Shown here piece by piece: positions 32,398 through 43,422 of a stretch of DNA of 64,000 nt. A program made the position numbers and the translations under genes. Position 1 is the stretch's first letter. Every line of letters begins with the position of its first letter. Origin of the DNA: Verrucomicrobiota bacterium JB023 (GTDB taxonomy: Bacteria > Verrucomicrobiota > Verrucomicrobiia > Verrucomicrobiales > Akkermansiaceae); the NCBI GenBank assembly GCA_030673895.1, contig JAUTCR010000035.1, positions 1-64,000 on the forward strand. The letters are read 5' to 3'. The notes beneath the pieces are model-generated. The model made no database searches, had not been told where the DNA came from, and was given only the letters and a program-made list of their open reading frames with translations.

Positions 32398-34965
32398 ATG
32401 CAGCACACCACATCGCGTCTAAACGCAGGACTGCTTGCTTTGGTCTGCGCCACTTCACCACTGGTGATGACAGCACAGGGACAGAGCTTGCTTGTTGAAG
32501 AGCGCATCCGCAGGGAGGCGGCTACCCAGGAGGCGGTTGATCTCCTGATGGAAGGCCGGAAAGCATACGCAGCAAAAGATTACCAGGAAGCTGTTGATCT
32601 TTACCGTCGGGCCAACGCCACGTTGCCCTACGGGCCTAAGACTGCCGCACAACGCAATGAAATCGCGGCTCACCTTGCCGACGGCTCCGTTGCATTGGCT
32701 CAGGACTACCGCCGCAAAGGCAAATACGAGGAAGCCAAGAGTCTTCTCAATGACGTCCTCGTGGCAGACCCGAATAACTTCCAGGTCCAGAAGTCTCTCG
32801 AGTACTTCGACGACCCTATTCGTGTAAATCCTGCGCTCACCGAGGAGCACAGCCAGAATGTCGACGAAGTTCGACGCCTCCTCTACATGGGTGAAGGTTA
32901 CTACAACCTCGCTGATTACGATCAGGCTGAAGTTCAGTTCCGTAAAGTGCTCCGCATCGACAAGTACAACAAGGCTGCCCGCCGTTGGTTGGAGCGTTGT
33001 GCAAATATCAAGTCCGATTACTATCGTGCTGCATACGATCAGGCTCGGGCCGAATTGCTTATGCAGGTCGACCAAGCTTGGGAATTGGCTATCCCACCTG
33101 AAGTTCAGGAGAGCCAGTTCGTTACTTCCGGACCAAGCCAGGACAACTTCGGTCAAGGTGTGATTCTCAACAAGCTTCGCACCATCAAGCTTCCAATCGT
33201 TGATTTCGAAGACACCCCGCTGACCGAAGCGATGGAGTTCTTGACTCAGAAATCAATCGAGCTCGATCCCGATCCGAATTCCGACGAGCGCGGCATCAAC
33301 TTCGTTGTCGAGCGCAGCACAGTTAGCTCGAATGCTGGAGCGGATACCGACTTGGATGGCGGTCTGGGCCTTGGTTCATCTTCCGGTGGCGAGGTCATTG
33401 ATAACCTTCGCCTCCGCAATGTCCCACTGATCACCGTCCTTGATTACATCGCAACCAAAACTGGCAAGCGTTACCGAGTGGACGAATACGCAGTTACTCT
33501 CTTGCCCGTAGGAGCCGAGGGTAGTGGTGAGCTTCTTAACCGCCAGTGGGTGGTGCCTCCAACATTCCGCACCGACCTGCAAGACAGCAGCAGCGGCGGT
33601 GGTGGTGGAGATCCTGATCCATTTGCCGATGATTCCGGTCTCGGAGGAGGAGGAATTCAGGTCCGCCAGTCGGTTCAAGAGCTTCTTGCGCAGGCAGGTG
33701 TCGGTTTCCCTGATGGAGCAACCGCTCGATATATCCCCGGTTCCTCGACTTTGATCGTTAACAATACGGTATCCAATCTCGATTTGGTGGATCAAATCGT
33801 CGAAGGTCTTGTCTCACAGACACCCAAGCAAATTCGCATCGTCACCAAGTTCGTTGAAGTCTCTCAGGAGAACACGGACGAACTCGGCTTTGATTGGTTG
33901 GTAACTCCTTTCCGCGTCTCCAGTGACTTCTGGCCTGGTGGCGGAACTCAAAGCAACGGTGCGCTTCGTACCGGTGGTGATTTCATCCAAAGCGTCGGCG
34001 GGTTCACCTTGGGTAACATCCCGGCTGATACCACTGAGGCTCTGGATAACGGCACGCTCACCAGCGGACTTCGTAGTGGTGACTACGCCATCTCGCAGAA
34101 CAGCATTGACGCTGTTTTGAACAACCCAAACCGCACTGCTCAGGACAACGTTGTCGCTCCTGGCATCCTCTCCCTGACCGGTCTCTTCACCGAGGGTCAG
34201 GTCCAGATGATCATGCGTGGATTGGCTCAAAAGAAGGGCACGGACATCATGACCGCTCCTTCCGTCATCGCTCGTTCCGGCGAGACTGCGACTATCGAGA
34301 TCATTCGCGAGTTTATTTATCCTACCGAATACGAACCACCCGAGCTTCCTAACCAGGTTGGCGCCACCGGTAGCACCGATGGCTTGGGGTCTAGCTCCGG
34401 TATCTTCCCGGTGACTCCTTCGACACCAACAGCATTCGAAACACGGAACACTGGTGTCACCCTCGAAATCCAGCCGACCATCGGCGCGAGTGATTTCGTC
34501 ATCGACCTTCGTTTCGCTCCTGAAATCGTGGAGTTTGAAGGATTCATTAACTACGGCAGCCCGATTACATCTCCTGCGTCTGACGTCTTTGGTAACGCAA
34601 TCAGCGTGACCATTACCGAAAACCGCATCGAGATGCCTGTCTTCGCAAGCCGTCGGGTGAATACCGGTTTGACAATCTATGATGGTCACACCGTTGCTGT
34701 TGGTGGATTGATGCGCGAAGATGTTCAGCGCGTTGAAGACAGTGTGCCGATTCTCGGGGATCTTCCTTGGGTAGGCCGTCTCTTCCGCAGCGAATCTGAG
34801 AACCATATCAAGAGTAACTTGATTGTGTTCGTGACCGCTCAAATCATCGATGCCACCGGTTCTCCGGTCCGTGGTGCAGCCACCATGTCGGACCCAACCA
34901 CCGGCACCCCTGGAGTCTCTGCTCCCGGTGCGATGGATGCAGGGCTTTTGCCTCCCCTCAACTAA
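32398..34965 (+). CDS. Amuc_1098-family type IV pilus outer-membrane secretin
   Basis: An 855-residue secretin forming the outer-membrane channel of the pilus or secretion machine. Signal peptide (1-28), TPR-like repeats (about 40-230; GYYNLADYDQAEVQFRKVL), an N-domain region, a glycine-rich linker, and the C-terminal secretin β-domain with the signature VPILGDLPWVGRLF. A cytoplasmic or PilQ-like AMIN domain is not evident; TPRs replace it, as in Amuc_1098. It is the last gene of the block and is followed by a strong hairpin terminator at 34997. Together with the genes before it, this forms the envelope-spanning part of the system whose ATPases are encoded at 46618. Confidence 0.95.
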   Translation: MQHTTSRLNAGLLALVCATSPLVMTAQGQSLLVEERIRREAATQEAVDLLMEGRKAYAAKDYQEAVDLYRRANATLPYGPKTAAQRNEIAAHLADGSVALAQDYRRKGKYEEAKSLLNDVLVADPNNFQVQKSLEYFDDPIRVNPALTEEHSQNVDEVRRLLYMGEGYYNLADYDQAEVQFRKVLRIDKYNKAARRWLERCANIKSDYYRAAYDQARAELLMQVDQAWELAIPPEVQESQFVTSGPSQDNFGQGVILNKLRTIKLPIVDFEDTPLTEAMEFLTQKSIELDPDPNSDERGINFVVERSTVSSNAGADTDLDGGLGLGSSSGGEVIDNLRLRNVPLITVLDYIATKTGKRYRVDEYAVTLLPVGAEGSGELLNRQWVVPPTFRTDLQDSSSGGGGGDPDPFADDSGLGGGGIQVRQSVQELLAQAGVGFPDGATARYIPGSSTLIVNNTVSNLDLVDQIVEGLVSQTPKQIRIVTKFVEVSQENTDELGFDWLVTPFRVSSDFWPGGGTQSNGALRTGGDFIQSVGGFTLGNIPADTTEALDNGTLTSGLRSGDYAISQNSIDAVLNNPNRTAQDNVVAPGILSLTGLFTEGQVQMIMRGLAQKKGTDIMTAPSVIARSGETATIEIIREFIYPTEYEPPELPNQVGATGSTDGLGSSSGIFPVTPSTPTAFETRNTGVTLEIQPTIGASDFVIDLRFAPEIVEFEGFINYGSPITSPASDVFGNAISVTITENRIEMPVFASRRVNTGLTIYDGHTVAVGGLMREDVQRVEDSVPILGDLPWVGRLFRSESENHIKSNLIVFVTAQIIDATGSPVRGAATMSDPTTGTPGVSAPGAMDAGLLPPLN

Positions 34966-34996
34966 AGGGGACAGCCCATTCCTTTGATTCTGGCAG

Positions 34997-35027
34997 AAAG
35001 CCTGATGGCGGCGAGTCATCAGGCTTT
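34997..35027 (+). terminator. Hairpin terminator after the secretin gene
   Basis: AAAGCCTGATG and CATCAGGCTTT form a perfect 11-bp stem around a 9-nt loop, followed by CTTGTTC. It lies 32 bp after the secretin stop and closes the pilus block. Confidence 0.8.
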
Positions 35028-35053
35028 CTTGTTCAGGAACAAACAGGTGTTTT

Positions 35054-36949
35054 ATGATTTCACTCGTTTTAACGGGAGGAGTCGCCAGTGGTAAATCGAC
35101 GTTGGCGAAGCTCCTCATGGATAGAGTTGAGGGACTTGCGTTCTTTGACAGTGACGAAGCCGTCGCCGCTTTATTGACCGAGGAGTCGGTCATCGAAAGC
35201 ATCGCGAAGACATTCGGCGAGGATTACGTTGTCGACGGTTCTGTCGATCGGCCTGCCTTGCGAGAGCTTGTCTTCTCCGACCGGAAGTCACGTCAGGAAC
35301 TCGAGTCAATCCTCCATCCACTCGTGCGTGCGCGACTTGGCGCGGCCAGCAGGAAAGGCCTCCGGGAGGGAGCCAAAGTGATGCTGGCTGACATCCCGCT
35401 CTTTTTTGAGACGGGGATGCGTGTCGAGAATCGAGGTGTCCTTGTGACAGCTTGCCCACGTGAAGTTCAGCACGAGCGTTTAACGCAACGAGAAGGAATC
35501 AATGGCGAGATTGGTGATAAGATCATCAACAGCCAATGGTCTTGGTCCCGAAAGGTGGAACAGGCCGATTATGTTTTCTGGACCTCTGGCAATCAGGATT
35601 TCCTCACCCAGCAGGTCGACGTTTTCATCAAGAAACTGGAGATTTGGGTAGCGTCGGACAAGACGCCAAACCCCGCTAATTTTTCATTCGATATTCCCGA
35701 AAAAGTCCAACTGTCGGAGTTTCGCAATCGCCCCATGGGGGAATTGGTTCCGATGGCTCAAGAGATGGGGATCAAGGTCCAAGGCGATAGCAAGAGCCAA
35801 CTGATCTTTGACCTGACTTGCAAACTCGCTGAATTCGGGAGCGAGATCGTTACCGAAGGCGTGATCGAACAAGCAAAAGAGACCTTCGGGATGATTCGAG
35901 ATCCCAAGAGAAGTTTCCGCCCCGAGACCGATGATATCTACATCGGTAAGAATCTTCTCAACGACTACGGACTGAGGGTCGGAAACCTGGTTGAAGCCAG
36001 TGTCCGGCCGCCGAAAGGTCGTGATAACTATCTTTCTGTCAATCAATTGACGCATATTGAAAGTCGGGCAGCCAGTCAGTTCGAGGCGAAGACTGAATTC
36101 GACGACCTGACCTCCGAGTTTCCCAATGATCGCTTTCATCTTGAACCCAAGGATTCGGCCGACATGGCTGTTCGCCTTGTGGATTTGATCGCTCCTTTGG
36201 GCAAAGGACAGCGAGGTCTCATCGTTGCGCCCCCGAGAGGCGGAAAAACGATCTTGTTAAAGCAGATTGCGAGAGCAATTCGGGCGAACGATCCGGATTG
36301 CGAGCTCATCGTGCTCCTGCTCGATGAGCGCCCGGAAGAGGTCACTGACTTCGAGGAAACGGTGACTGCCACCGTCTATAGCTCAACCTTTGACGAGAGC
36401 TCGAAGCGTCATGCCCAGGTTTCTGATTTGGTCCTGGAGCGGGCCAAACGCTTGGTGGAACAGGGAAAGGACGTTGTCATCTTGCTCGATAGTCTGACCC
36501 GATTGGCTCGAGGCTACAATAATGCGGCCTCCGGCGGTCCCATCGGCTCCGGCGGAGTCAATCCCGGCGCTTTGGCGAAAGCGCGCAAATTTTTCGGTGC
36601 TGCGAGAAACGTAGCGGAAGGAGGCAGCTTAACCATTCTTGCGACCTGTCTCGTCGAGACTGAGAACCGGATGGATGATGTCATTTTCGAGGAGCTGAAA
36701 GGGACAGGAAACATGGAAATCCGTCTCGATCGCGACCTTGCCGAGCGAAGAATCTACCCCGCGATTCACATTCCCCAAAGCGGAACCCGGAACGACGACC
36801 GATTGTATCATAAGGATGAGCTGCCAAGGATCATGGATCTCCGTAGGCAGCTTGCAGCTATGCCAGTAGGCGAAGCTGTGGAAGTGCTTATGAATCAACT
36901 TAAAAAGACGCAGAATAATGCAGAATTCCTACTTAAAGGCCTAAAATGA
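35054..36949 (+). CDS. Fusion of dephospho-CoA kinase (CoaE) and transcription terminator Rho
   Basis: One uninterrupted 631-residue frame. Residues 1-~195 are a CoaE domain, the last step of coenzyme A synthesis: P-loop GGVASGKST (8-16), FDSDEA, and DIPLFFETGM. Residues ~215-631 are Rho, the RNA-dependent ATPase that ends transcription: RNA-binding domain (DDIYIGKNLLNDYGLRVGN), Walker A PPRGGKT, RPEEVTDFEE, and the Q/R loops in RGYNNAASGG and GGVNP. All catalytic motifs look intact in both halves. No frameshift or internal stop separates them, and no good internal start was noted. Rho alone is usually ~420 residues and CoaE ~200, so the total is what a simple fusion predicts. It is downstream of the pilus terminator. 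Confidence 0.95.
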   Translation: MISLVLTGGVASGKSTLAKLLMDRVEGLAFFDSDEAVAALLTEESVIESIAKTFGEDYVVDGSVDRPALRELVFSDRKSRQELESILHPLVRARLGAASRKGLREGAKVMLADIPLFFETGMRVENRGVLVTACPREVQHERLTQREGINGEIGDKIINSQWSWSRKVEQADYVFWTSGNQDFLTQQVDVFIKKLEIWVASDKTPNPANFSFDIPEKVQLSEFRNRPMGELVPMAQEMGIKVQGDSKSQLIFDLTCKLAEFGSEIVTEGVIEQAKETFGMIRDPKRSFRPETDDIYIGKNLLNDYGLRVGNLVEASVRPPKGRDNYLSVNQLTHIESRAASQFEAKTEFDDLTSEFPNDRFHLEPKDSADMAVRLVDLIAPLGKGQRGLIVAPPRGGKTILLKQIARAIRANDPDCELIVLLLDERPEEVTDFEETVTATVYSSTFDESSKRHAQVSDLVLERAKRLVEQGKDVVILLDSLTRLARGYNNAASGGPIGSGGVNPGALAKARKFFGAARNVAEGGSLTILATCLVETENRMDDVIFEELKGTGNMEIRLDRDLAERRIYPAIHIPQSGTRNDDRLYHKDELPRIMDLRRQLAAMPVGEAVEVLMNQLKKTQNNAEFLLKGLK

Positions 36950-37014
36950 AAAAGCTTCATTCAAAACAAAAGAATTTCCTTGAAAGGGAATATGGGGAAG
37001 CGAAAATTCTCCCG

Positions 37015-39225
37015 ATGAACCACAATCCCATTATGAGGATGCTGACAGCGAGCTTGGTCGCCGTCACTGTTCAAACGGCGCTGGCGGTGCCGGAGATCAC
37101 CTTTATCAACGAGAAGATCTATCGCGCTACTGGTGAAGACGGCTTCGAATTGCGGGACGGAAATCTGCAATTCATTCTCCATGATGGCTATTTCGTCCGG
37201 GAATGTGCCTTCCACCTCGATCCGCAGGATGAAATCTTCAACTTCCCGTTCCCGGCAGGATTCATCCTCGAGTGCCCGGCGGGTGACAATGCTCTGGTGA
37301 CTAGCCGTTTCGGCGATAGCACGGGAGATATTGCGACAGTGTGGACACGGGTTAGCACCGTTAACGAAGCCACCTCCGTTCCGCCAAATTTCCCATCGAT
37401 GATCGAGCTCACTGCGGCTCCAGTGACTGACCTGCCACGTCCGATTCGGGATTTCCGGGATCGTTCGACCTTGGTTCTTCACGATCTCCAAACGGCCTCA
37501 TTCAGCGAAAAGGACGTGACGATTTATGAAATGAATCGCGCCTACGACCCCGGTGATCCCGACGTGAATGCTGATGGCGTCATTTCCGCCGAGGAGCGTG
37601 CTTCGTTCACGGAAAGAAGTGAAGACGCGGATCTTCGCCAGACCCGTGAGACAATGATTCTTTACGGTAACTCGAATGGCTACCTGTTGTCCTACCCAAG
37701 CAAGATTTGGGTTGACGCAAATGTTGGCCGTGACCCGTCAAACGCACCTCGGCTTGAGAGTGCGGTGAATCAACTGACGATGATCGAGGCATGGCCAGGT
37801 CAATCGGTCCGAGCTGGTCTTACCCGTGTTGAACAAGGTTTCCGTTTCACAGAGCTGGATCAATTCGGAACTGACTTTGATGGCGACCCTGCGTTGTTGA
37901 TCGACCCTCGCGATCCCCCTCGCATCTCTTGGGAAGGAAATGACCCCTCGAACACCTTGAGCAGTATCGATGGAATGTATGTGCGCATTTTCGAACGTCG
38001 CTACAACGATGATGGTATTCCGATTCCCAACAGCACCGATACGGAAGCATTTGATATCACTGCGATTACGCCAGCATTGGTTGGTGAAGATGCAGAGGAT
38101 AGTGTCGGCGTGATCATTGAAACGGTGATGAACGAGGCGACTCAGGAAACAATTGCGGAGGCTTTGGAAGAAGGTCTTTTCACCGCAGATGATTTTGTTG
38201 ACCTCTACGTGGCCGACAACGAGCAAATCCGCCTCTACAACACCGGTTATGAGGAGCTTGACGGTATGTCGTTCTATGCCCGGGTTCTCGAAGGTCCTGT
38301 GGTTGACGCAATCAACAACACCATCACGTTCACCCAAACCATCGAGCTCTTCACCGACGATGGTCTGATTACCCCGACCGATTTTGAAACATTGACAGGC
38401 ACTCCCACCGGAGAAGGTGTTCTTATCTCCGAGGAAGCCGACTTCGAATATCCAATCTGGCCCTATTCGTTTGTTGAGGACAATTTCGGAGGTCAACTCG
38501 TTCTGCCAAGTGTTTATGAGCAAGGGTATCAGATCCCCTTCATCGCGCTGACCTTGAACCTTGCGGATAGCAGCCCGACCCGGGTCGATTTGCTTCCCGA
38601 TCCCAAGCCACGCAATGACCTCATATTCCGCGTCCGCTTCGAGCGAAATGTTCAATCGGCAGATTCATCCGGGAACCAATTCCTAGTTAATGGAGATAAC
38701 TCACTTCGCGACTTTGAGCTCGAGATGTGCATCTGCGACACCTTTGATGGTGCGATTAATGGCGCGCTGACGAACAAGTCGGTGAAAGGGAAGACAAATA
38801 AGGATGCCCAGTTTTCTCCAGATGCCGACTACGACGGAGATGGAAAAACCAACTTCTTCGAGTTTGCCTTCGATAGCTCCGGTTCAATTACCGAAACAAA
38901 GGCGGCGATGTTTGATTCGAAGAACACAGTTGATGCCGAGTTCGACGTCTCAATCGACCCTGATACCAAGCAGTGTATTCTTAAGTTGGCCAAGCGTCCG
39001 GGGGTTCGTGAAACCATCCTCTATGGATTCGAACAGATTGATCCAACGACAGGCGAGAAGACTCGCATTGATGCTGATTCCGAGGGTTGGGAGGTCGTCA
39101 CAAACGATGCTTTCACAATGGAGCTGCGGAGTGAGGCTTCAGTGAGTGGTAGTGCTTTGTTCTGTGCAGTTGCCGAGCAAAATACCTTTGAATTGGTTAC
39201 CGAAGCCGGTTCTGAAAGCGAGTAA
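37015..39225 (+). CDS. Large exported protein of unknown function
   Basis: From this start 736 residues. A signal peptide (MLTASLVAVTVQTALA) is followed by a long, acidic, β-rich protein. It has an EF-hand or dockerin-like loop (DPDVNADGVISAEER) near residue 180 and a D-x-D-x-D-G-K-T loop (DADYDGDGKTNFFEFAF) near 610, the latter typical of verrucomicrobial secreted proteins. The frame also opens at 36946, overlapping the Rho stop by 4 bp, but that would bury the signal peptide. No enzymatic motif recognised. It may belong to the pilus neighbourhood or be unrelated. Confidence 0.75.
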   Translation: MNHNPIMRMLTASLVAVTVQTALAVPEITFINEKIYRATGEDGFELRDGNLQFILHDGYFVRECAFHLDPQDEIFNFPFPAGFILECPAGDNALVTSRFGDSTGDIATVWTRVSTVNEATSVPPNFPSMIELTAAPVTDLPRPIRDFRDRSTLVLHDLQTASFSEKDVTIYEMNRAYDPGDPDVNADGVISAEERASFTERSEDADLRQTRETMILYGNSNGYLLSYPSKIWVDANVGRDPSNAPRLESAVNQLTMIEAWPGQSVRAGLTRVEQGFRFTELDQFGTDFDGDPALLIDPRDPPRISWEGNDPSNTLSSIDGMYVRIFERRYNDDGIPIPNSTDTEAFDITAITPALVGEDAEDSVGVIIETVMNEATQETIAEALEEGLFTADDFVDLYVADNEQIRLYNTGYEELDGMSFYARVLEGPVVDAINNTITFTQTIELFTDDGLITPTDFETLTGTPTGEGVLISEEADFEYPIWPYSFVEDNFGGQLVLPSVYEQGYQIPFIALTLNLADSSPTRVDLLPDPKPRNDLIFRVRFERNVQSADSSGNQFLVNGDNSLRDFELEMCICDTFDGAINGALTNKSVKGKTNKDAQFSPDADYDGDGKTNFFEFAFDSSGSITETKAAMFDSKNTVDAEFDVSIDPDTKQCILKLAKRPGVRETILYGFEQIDPTTGEKTRIDADSEGWEVVTNDAFTMELRSEASVSGSALFCAVAEQNTFELVTEAGSESE

Positions 39226-39229
39226 GACT

Positions 39230-40285
39230 GTGGCAGGTGAGCCTCTCTCTGGCCCGGTTATCTGGGGCTGCGACGACGAATTGCTCAGCGCGAAAGCGCT
39301 GGGCGTTGATTTGGAAGCCGATAGTCTCTTTCGATATCGTGAGCGTATTTGCCTAATTCAGCTCACCGATGGTTCTCATTCCGTCCTCGTCGACCCGCTC
39401 GACGAGGACGTTTCGGACCTCGCTTCTGCGCTTCTATCCCGCGAGGTATGGATGCATGGGGCGGACTACGATATGGCCCTCATGAAGAGGGAATGGGGAG
39501 GCGTTCCTTCTCGAATCTGCGATACGCAAATTGGGGCCAGGCTCTTGGGCAGCCGGCGATTTGGGTATGCCAATCTTGTAGAGGATTACTTCGGGGTCAC
39601 TCTTTCGAAAAGCTCCCAGAAAGCGGATTGGGGGAAGAGACCGCTTCCGTCGAAGATGGCTGAGTATGCGCTCAATGACGTCCGCTATTTGATGCCTTTG
39701 GCTGAGGCCATTCTGGAGAGGCTTGAGGACAAAGGGCGTCTTGATTGGTTCCTCGAGAGCTGCCATTGGGAAAGGGAAAGGGCGCTCTCGCGACCTGGTG
39801 AACGGGAAGACGCTTGGCGAATTCGGGGTTCGGGTAAATTTGACCGCCGGACATTGGCCTATCTCCAGGCATTCTGGAATTGGCGGGAAGAGGAAGCGGA
39901 GGCTTGGGACCGGCCAAGTTTCATGGTTGCTGGCAACAAGGACCTCTTAGAATGGTGTCAACTCGCCTCGCAAGGAAAGCGATTTCAATTGCCTAACTCA
40001 ATGAGAACCGACCGACGTCGTCGATTGTTCGAAAAGATTGAGAAACTCAAGCAATCCGCTGAAAGCGATTGGCCGCAGCGGGTTTTCAGCGAACGGAAAA
40101 AGCGAGACCGCGAAAAGGAAAAGCGTGTCGATGAGCTTCTCGCTCGTCGGGACCAAATTGCGGAGGAACTTGAACTCGAGCCGAGTGTTGTGGCTTCGAG
40201 AGGTCTGATGGAAGCCTATGTTCAGGGTGAAACTGATCGACTCATGTCCTGGCAGCGGGAGGTGATGGGCCTTGATGTCCCATAA
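39230..40285 (+). CDS. rnd: Ribonuclease D-type 3'-5' exonuclease
   Basis: A DEDD-family exonuclease that trims 3' ends of tRNA and other structured RNAs. The three exonuclease motifs are present: DLEAD (ExoI, from about residue 29), ADYDMALM (ExoII) and YALNDVRYLM (ExoIII, Y-x3-D). An HRDC-like region follows (RRTLAYLQAFWNWREEEAEA). I use the GTG at 39230 because the frame upstream of it overlaps the end of the preceding gene; the product is 351 residues. Only 4 bp separate it from that gene, so the two are likely co-transcribed. Confidence 0.9.
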   Translation: MAGEPLSGPVIWGCDDELLSAKALGVDLEADSLFRYRERICLIQLTDGSHSVLVDPLDEDVSDLASALLSREVWMHGADYDMALMKREWGGVPSRICDTQIGARLLGSRRFGYANLVEDYFGVTLSKSSQKADWGKRPLPSKMAEYALNDVRYLMPLAEAILERLEDKGRLDWFLESCHWERERALSRPGEREDAWRIRGSGKFDRRTLAYLQAFWNWREEEAEAWDRPSFMVAGNKDLLEWCQLASQGKRFQLPNSMRTDRRRRLFEKIEKLKQSAESDWPQRVFSERKKRDREKEKRVDELLARRDQIAEELELEPSVVASRGLMEAYVQGETDRLMSWQREVMGLDVP

Positions 40286-40328
40286 GGTGATGGGAGTCGC
40301 TCGGGCTTGAGTCTATCTTTCTTCCGCG

Positions 40329-40733
40329 ATGCCTGAGCCAGTATCGAAGGAAGTCATCCAATTTACCTGTAGCGAGTGTGGAATTCACCTCTCGGTCGCG
40401 TCGTCGCTTGCAGGAATCGAAGGGCCGTGTCCAAGGTGTGGAAAGACCATCCGCGCCCCAAGAGAGGTTTCTGGGCCTATTGTCGGACGAGATTCAAGCT
40501 CGCCTCGGGTTCAGCCGCTGCCTCGAGTCATGGTCAGGGAGCGGACGGGATTGCAAAAATCCGAAAGCCGGGGAGCTGTGACCAAGGGTGCTGGAGTGGC
40601 TGGTCTGGGAGACTATCATCCTGATCGGAGCGAGCGGGAAGCCCTTTCGACTTTGCTTCGTATTTCCCTCGCGGTGCTATTGGTCGCTGGGATTGTGCTT
40701 CTCGTGACTTATTGGCTCAATGCTAGCATGTAA
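40329..40733 (+). CDS. Small zinc-ribbon protein with C-terminal membrane segment
   Basis: A 134-residue protein. The N-terminus has a CxxC...CxxC zinc ribbon (FTCSECGIHL and GPCPRCGKTI), the middle is polar and probably disordered, and a single hydrophobic segment (about 110-130, LLRISLAVLLVAGIVLLVTYWL) ends it, so the ribbon is likely cytoplasmic with a tail anchor. Proteins of this shape are common in Verrucomicrobiota and Planctomycetota; the function is unknown. It lies between rnd and gyrB. Confidence 0.8.
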   Translation: MPEPVSKEVIQFTCSECGIHLSVASSLAGIEGPCPRCGKTIRAPREVSGPIVGRDSSSPRVQPLPRVMVRERTGLQKSESRGAVTKGAGVAGLGDYHPDRSEREALSTLLRISLAVLLVAGIVLLVTYWLNASM

Positions 40734-40757
40734 GGGGAAGGGAGCGTCATTTTGTGA

Positions 40758-43397
<2,640 letters not shown>

Positions 43398-43422
43398 AAA
43401 TCTACTATACTTTTCGTAATTC

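Noticed and set aside
33814-35202. 462-residue minus-strand frame
   Set aside because: Antisense to the secretin gene and across its terminator; no protein-like features.
37738-38655. 305-residue minus-strand frame
   Set aside because: Antisense to the exported protein gene at 37015; composition not protein-like.
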